Below are positions 60,288 to 64,000 of a stretch of 64,000 bases of DNA, in pieces; positions within the stretch are counted from its first letter, which is position 1, and every line of letters begins with the position of its first letter. Made by a program: the position numbers and the translations under genes. The notes beneath the pieces were generated by a model. That model saw only the letters and a program-made list of their open reading frames with translations, ran no database searches and was not told where the DNA came from. Source of the DNA: Marispirochaeta sp. (GTDB lineage Bacteria > Spirochaetota > Spirochaetia > JC444 > Marispirochaetaceae). The stretch spans positions 1,922,001-1,986,000 of the forward strand of contig NZ_OY764209.1 of assembly GCF_963668165.1 (NCBI RefSeq), in the 5' to 3' direction.

Positions 60288-61424
60288 TTACATTGTGTTT
60301 CCTGCTCTTCGATAATCCGCGGGAGTTGTCCCGGTCTGCTTGCGAAAGTGCGCGAAGAAACGCTGTGTGGAGCCGAACCCGGCTTCATCGGCGACGGCTT
60401 CCATTGTCTTGTTTGTTGTTCGCAGTATGCGGCTTGCAACGCGGATTTTCTGGCTGATCAGTGACTGATGAAGGGTCTTCCCGGTCTCCTGTTTAAAGCG
60501 GGTCTCCAAAGATCTTCTTCCCATGGCAAGCTCCTCAACCAGGTCCGAGACGCTCCTAAGGTGTCCGTCCTGTGCCCGGATAAGGCGGAAGACATCCACC
60601 ACAAGGGGATCCCTGCTGGCATAGGCGGAGCTTGATTTGCGTTCGATGATGTCCATGGGGGTCACTTTGACAGCTTTTGTCTCCCGCGGCGTTGATCCGG
60701 GGCTTCTCATAAGCTCATCAAGCCTTGCTGCAGCCATGGCGCCGATCGTCTCCAGGCGCAGCTCTATGGAGGAGAGGGAAGGGTTGGCCAGTTCACAGGG
60801 AATATCCTCATTGTCGACGCCGAGAATCGCAAGCTCATCGGGTACGGCGAATCCCTCCCCGGCGCAGATGCTGCTGACCCGCAGCCCGACCTTGTCATTG
60901 CAGGTAAAGAGCGCCGCAGGCCTGGGAAGCTTGGCCAGAAAAAGGGCCAGCTCCACGCTGTACGTCTCCTTGAGCCACCATTTAAGCGGCCTCTCAAAAC
61001 AAGGCAGGTCACCAAAACCCGTCTCCGTTTTAAAACCCTCAAGACGCTCTCGGGACCATTCACCGGGAGATGTACCGCAATAGGCAAAGGAGGTAAACCC
61101 GTTCTCGCTGAAGTAGCGTCCGGCGAGTTTTCCTGTTTCATAGTCATCGTTTGAGACATTGAAAACCCGGGGGATCCGGAAAGCGTTGGCCACATCCACC
61201 ACCGGACATTCAAGTTTCGAGAAACTCTGTACCTGTTCCTCATATTCAATACGGGCAATAACTCCGTCGCCGTTCCAGTTTGAAAGGTCCTCCAGGGGAG
61301 AGAACATCCAGCCGTGTCCGTAGAGCCGCCATCCGGGCTGTTCCTTGGCATATCGGACTATACCGCGGGCAATACCGTGATCGTAGTAGTCGGAGAGTCC
61401 CATTCCCAGGGCGACATGTTTCAT
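60288..61424 (-). CDS. XylR-type regulator (periplasmic-binding-like sensor + AraC HTH)
   Basis: 378 aa from ATG 61424. Residues ~1-260 are a LacI/PBP-I-like sugar sensor (MGLSDYYDHGIARGIVRYA, NVSNDDYETGKLAGRYF, LFTCNDKVGLRVSSI, ILGVDNEDIPCELANPSLSS). Residues ~280-378 hold the AraC domain with two helix-turn-helix units (VSDLVEELAMGRRSLETRFK and AVADEAGFGSTQRFFAHFRK). This is the XylR architecture. It is divergent from the aldo-keto reductase operon and has direct repeats between them, so it probably activates that operon. Confidence 0.9.
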   Translation of the reverse strand: MKHVALGMGLSDYYDHGIARGIVRYAKEQPGWRLYGHGWMFSPLEDLSNWNGDGVIARIEYEEQVQSFSKLECPVVDVANAFRIPRVFNVSNDDYETGKLAGRYFSENGFTSFAYCGTSPGEWSRERLEGFKTETGFGDLPCFERPLKWWLKETYSVELALFLAKLPRPAALFTCNDKVGLRVSSICAGEGFAVPDELAILGVDNEDIPCELANPSLSSIELRLETIGAMAAARLDELMRSPGSTPRETKAVKVTPMDIIERKSSSAYASRDPLVVDVFRLIRAQDGHLRSVSDLVEELAMGRRSLETRFKQETGKTLHQSLISQKIRVASRILRTTNKTMEAVADEAGFGSTQRFFAHFRKQTGTTPADYRRAGNTM

Positions 61425-61431
61425 CCCGTAA

Positions 61432-61437
61432 AGTATA
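61432..61437 (-). promoter_or_regulatory. Extended -10 of the XylR-type gene (probably leaderless)
   Basis: Minus-strand TGG-TATACT, with TATACT at 61437-61432, 7 nt before the ATG at 61424; no Shine-Dalgarno. Confidence 0.5.
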
Positions 61438-61456
61438 CCAGATACAGAGAGGAGAC

Positions 61457-61488
61457 TGCGCAAAATGGATGAACTTATGCGTAAAATG
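61457..61488. promoter_or_regulatory. Direct-repeat operator for the XylR/AraC-type regulator
   Basis: TGCGCAAAATG (61457-61467) and TGCGTAAAATG (61478-61488) are direct repeats offset by 21 bp, two helical turns, as AraC-family activators require. They lie between the divergent genes. Confidence 0.6.
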
Positions 61489-61527
61489 CGCATTGTCAGC
61501 AGCGCCGGGCTGATGGAGAATCAATTA

Positions 61528-62577
61528 ATGAATAATGAAAACATGCGTCAGGCCATTGGCACTACGGAACTGATGGTGCCGAAACTGATTTTTGGAACCA
61601 GTGCTCTGGGAAACCTCTATCGCGAGCTTGACCTGTCGTCCAAGCTGAAAATCGTAGAAAGCTGGTTCAGAGAAATGGACCCTCCGGTCTGCATCGACAG
61701 TGCCGGCAAGTACGGTGCGGGCCTTGCTCTTGAGGAAATCGGCAATGCACTTCGTTTTCTTGATGTACCGCAGGAGCGCGTTATTATAAGCAACAAGCTC
61801 GGATGGAAGCGTGTGCCCCTTGAGGCTGATGAACCCACCTTTGAGCCCGGGGTATGGAAGAACCTGAGCTGCGACGCTGTGCAGTCTATCAGCTATGAGG
61901 GCATACTGGAGTGCTGGGAGCAGGGAAACCGGCTTCTTGGCAGTACCTGCAGGGCTCAGATGCTCTCGGTTCACGATCCTGACGAGTATATTGCTGCTGC
62001 CGGGTCCGAGTCTGCCAGGAAAAAGAGATTCGCCCGGATTCTGGATGCATACCGTGCCCTGGATGACTTAAAGAAGGATGGCGAGGCTTCGGCCATCGGA
62101 GTGGGTTCAAAAGACTGGCGGGTGATCCGGGACCTGGTTGAAAAGACTGATCTGGACTGGGTGATGCTCGCCGGAAGTTTAACGGTCTACACTCATCCCC
62201 GGGAGCTTCTGCAGTTTATTGCCGAACTTGACCGGAACGGGGTTTTTGTTATCAATTCAGCTCTCTTCAATTCCGGTTTTCTGGTGGGGGGTACATTCTT
62301 TGATTATAAGCCGGTAAATCCCGGTGAGGACCCGGAGCTTTTCCATTGGCGAAGCGGTTTCAACCGGGCCTGCCGGGACTTCGGGGTGAGCTCCGCGGAT
62401 GCCTGCGTCGAGTTCGGCCTGGCACCCAGGGCAGTAAAGTCTGTGGCCATGAATACCACCCGCCCGGAGCGGGTAGGGGAGAATGTCGCCAGTGTGGAAA
62501 AACAGGCTCCCCGGGAATTCTGGGAACGGCTCCTGGCCGAGGGATTGATATCGGTAACCCCGGAGCAGCTGAAATGA
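61528..62577 (+). CDS. Aldo/keto reductase, likely L-fucose (galactose-type) dehydrogenase
   Basis: 349 aa from the ATG at 61528, chosen because GGAGA lies at good distance and because upstream in-frame ATGs overlap the regulator's direct repeats. The TIM-barrel AKR pattern is visible: LIFGTSALGNLYREL, CIDSAGKYGAGLALEEIG (catalytic Asp, with Tyr replaced in the usual DxxxxY spacing by KYG), VIISNKLGWKRVP (Lys), and MLSVHDPDEY (His). Together with the downstream lactonase it suggests the oxidative route: L-fucose to L-fucono-lactone. It overlaps the lactonase gene by 4 bp. Confidence 0.83.
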   Translation: MNNENMRQAIGTTELMVPKLIFGTSALGNLYRELDLSSKLKIVESWFREMDPPVCIDSAGKYGAGLALEEIGNALRFLDVPQERVIISNKLGWKRVPLEADEPTFEPGVWKNLSCDAVQSISYEGILECWEQGNRLLGSTCRAQMLSVHDPDEYIAAAGSESARKKRFARILDAYRALDDLKKDGEASAIGVGSKDWRVIRDLVEKTDLDWVMLAGSLTVYTHPRELLQFIAELDRNGVFVINSALFNSGFLVGGTFFDYKPVNPGEDPELFHWRSGFNRACRDFGVSSADACVEFGLAPRAVKSVAMNTTRPERVGENVASVEKQAPREFWERLLAEGLISVTPEQLK

Positions 62578-63425
62578 GCAGTATAATAGATTCGCATCAC
62601 CACCTGTGGAATTACTCTGAGGCGGAGTACGGCTGGATCAGTCCGGAAATGTCGGCCCTTAGACGGGATTTTACCCCTCAGATGCTCTTTCCTGAGCTGA
62701 CTTCCGTCGGGATCGACGGGACTGTCGCAGTACAGGCGCGGCAGACCCTTGCGGAAACGGACTGGCTTCTGTCTCTGGCAGAAAATTCCCCGTTTATCAA
62801 AGGAGTAGTCGGCTGGTTTCCCTTGAGTGACCCCGCCTTGGAGAATGAGATCGACCTCAGGCTGCGGTTCAGCGCCTCCGTCCGCCTGGTGGGGGTACGG
62901 CATGTTGTGCAGGACGAGCCGGATCCCCTGTTTATTTTGGGCGATGATTTCAACCGCGGAGTTGATATCCTGGAAAGATACGGCCTGATTTACGATATTC
63001 TCGTGGCGGAGCATCAGCTCCCGGCTGCTATGGAGTTTGTGGACCGTCATCCGAATCAGTTTTTTGTTCTGGACCATGCAGCCAAACCGCGCATCGCCGC
63101 GGAAGAACTGGAGCCCTGGTCTGCCAACCTGTCGGAACTTGCCCGGCGGGGGAACGTCAGCTGCAAGGTCTCAGGGATAGTGACCGAGGCAAACTGGAAC
63201 AGCTGGACTCCCGAGAGCCTGAAGCCGTATCTGGACCGCATTTTTGAGGCCTTTGGTCCCCGGCGGCTTATGTTCGGGAGCGACTGGCCGGTATGCCTGC
63301 TGGCTGCTGAATACCGGGAATGGTACCAAACGGTAAAAAGCTACTGCGCCGGGCTGAGCCCGGATGAGCAGGAGTGGGTATTCGGCAGGAGTGCTGAACT
63401 GATGTATGGATTAGAGGAGTTATGA
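62574..63425 (+). CDS. Amidohydrolase, L-fuconolactonase-like
   Basis: 283 aa from ATG 62574 in the stop of the reductase gene. TIM-barrel metal motif at the N-terminus IIDSHHHLWNY, then GIDGTVAVQARQTLAETDWL, GVRHVVQDEPDP, FVLDHAAKPRI (His) and FGSDWPVCLL (Asp) near the C-terminus. These are the landmarks of the L-fuconolactonase / 4-sulfomuconolactonase group. It would hydrolyse the lactone formed by the aldo-keto reductase. Regulation is probably by the divergent XylR-type protein. Confidence 0.87.
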   Translation: MSSIIDSHHHLWNYSEAEYGWISPEMSALRRDFTPQMLFPELTSVGIDGTVAVQARQTLAETDWLLSLAENSPFIKGVVGWFPLSDPALENEIDLRLRFSASVRLVGVRHVVQDEPDPLFILGDDFNRGVDILERYGLIYDILVAEHQLPAAMEFVDRHPNQFFVLDHAAKPRIAAEELEPWSANLSELARRGNVSCKVSGIVTEANWNSWTPESLKPYLDRIFEAFGPRRLMFGSDWPVCLLAAEYREWYQTVKSYCAGLSPDEQEWVFGRSAELMYGLEEL

Positions 63426-63486
63426 GAGCAGACAGGATTGTTACGCAAGATCGTTCCATGAAGAACGGACCTGTATATGAAATCCC

Positions 63487-63515
63487 TTGAGGGCACCGAA
63501 AAGCCGGGATATACT
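63487..63515 (+). promoter_or_regulatory. Promoter of response-regulator gene (probably leaderless)
   Basis: TTGAGG (63487-63492), 17 nt, TATACT (63510-63515), 7 nt before the ATG at 63523; no Shine-Dalgarno. Confidence 0.6.
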
Positions 63516-63522
63516 GCATCTG

Positions 63523-64000
63523 ATGTATAGGCTTATTCTGGTAGATGACGAGGCCATCATCCGCGACGGCATATCCACGTGTCTTCCCTGGGACACAAAC
63601 GGGTTTATGCTGGCCGGTATGTTTGAGAACGGACAGCAGGCCCTGGAATATCTGAAGAATAATCATGTGGATGTAGTCATCTCGGATATAAACATGCCCA
63701 GAATGGATGGACTCGAGCTGAGCGGCCATATCTCCCGCTCTTTTCCCGAGACAGAGGTGATAATCCTTACCGGTTTCGACGATTTTGAATACGCCCAGGA
63801 AGCGGTTAAATACCAGGTACGTGATTTTCTGCTCAAGCCGATAACGGCTGCTGAACTGGGAACTGTTCTTGAAACGGTAAAAAAGGAACTCGACGAAAAA
63901 AAAGAGGCCCGGGCCCTGCAGGAACAGATGAAGGAAAAGCTGGAACAGAGCTTTCCTCTCCTCCGGGAGCGCTTTCTCTACCGTCTGGCCACCGGCAGGC
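63523..64000 (+). CDS. Response regulator (probably YesN/AraC type), 3' end off window
   Basis: 159 codons visible. A receiver domain fills residues 1-~120: LILVDDEAIIRDG (acidic pair), VVISDINMPRMDGLEL with the phospho-acceptor Asp, ILTGFDDFEYAQEAVKYQV (Thr switch) and DFLLKPI (Lys). The FDDFEYAQEA stretch is typical of YesN-type regulators that end in an AraC DNA-binding domain, expected beyond the window. A charged helical linker begins at ~125 (LDEKKEARALQEQMKEKLEQ). It may control a sugar transporter next door with a partner histidine kinase. Confidence 0.88.
   Translation, partial: MYRLILVDDEAIIRDGISTCLPWDTNGFMLAGMFENGQQALEYLKNNHVDVVISDINMPRMDGLELSGHISRSFPETEVIILTGFDDFEYAQEAVKYQVRDFLLKPITAAELGTVLETVKKELDEKKEARALQEQMKEKLEQSFPLLRERFLYRLATGR

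Noticed and set aside
1..64000. CRISPR array or tandem-repeat locus
   Set aside because: Reading both strands showed no regularly spaced repeats; the only long exact repeat noticed is the two-copy 21-mer.

Overview
The window is a gene-dense chromosomal segment with moderately high GC. It looks like a free-living, diderm, environmental spirochaete (Spirochaetaceae-like). This placement is an inference: it rests on two complete TRAP uptake operons, HD-GYP/EAL/HDOD signalling proteins, an MCP, an Mla-type lipid system and sugar-catabolic operons. No rRNA, tRNA, CRISPR array or integrase was found.

Layout. 0-4.2 kb: a minus-strand operon, TRAP dctPQM followed by L(+)-tartrate dehydratase ttdAB, read from a near-consensus promoter with a large palindromic operator at its start point. 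4.4-7.9 kb: MgtC-like, epimerase, TIM-barrel isomerase and MarC genes. 7.9-12.5 kb: a second TRAP operon with an SDR dehydrogenase and a divergent GntR/FCD regulator. 12.5-16.4 kb: a methyltransferase and an mlaEFD operon whose MCE protein has a long, apparently beta-rich C-terminus. 16.4-24.4 kb: a decayed MFS gene, an FAD oxidoreductase, a YcgR/YcgQ-type permease pair, a zinc-uptake operon (znuABC) led by a CopG-like protein with a Cys cluster, and a decayed multicopper oxidase. 24.4-46.6 kb: HD-GYP and EAL c-di-GMP proteins, a U32 peptidase, an antiporter with two EIIA-type proteins, an orphan DNA methyltransferase, a ferritin-VIT1 protein, argA coupled to an MCP, an HDOD/GHKL fusion, a LysR regulator, a decayed carotenoid hydroxylase, an FAH-family enzyme and a frameshifted glycosidase-like gene.

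47.2-55.5 kb is an unusual island bracketed by an exact 21-bp direct repeat. It holds four paralogues of an unrecognised ~230-residue family (one on the left, three in tandem on the opposite strand), a PPP-type metallophosphatase, a HipA/PI3K-like kinase, a pseudokinase with a long disordered tail, and a membrane-anchored zinc-ribbon protein. I recognise no described system with this composition. It is the best candidate for something new: a phosphorylation-based signalling or conflict cassette.

55.5-64 kb: an L-fucose-type catabolic region with a LacI regulator and its operators, fucI, a sugar kinase, a mutarotase, an AraC/XylR-type regulator, an aldo-keto reductase and an L-fuconolactonase-like amidohydrolase. 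It ends in a truncated response regulator.

Two window-wide patterns stand out. About ten genes lack a Shine-Dalgarno sequence and have a -10 box 6-9 nt before the ATG, suggesting leaderless mRNAs. At least three genes are decayed by an internal deletion plus a frameshift.
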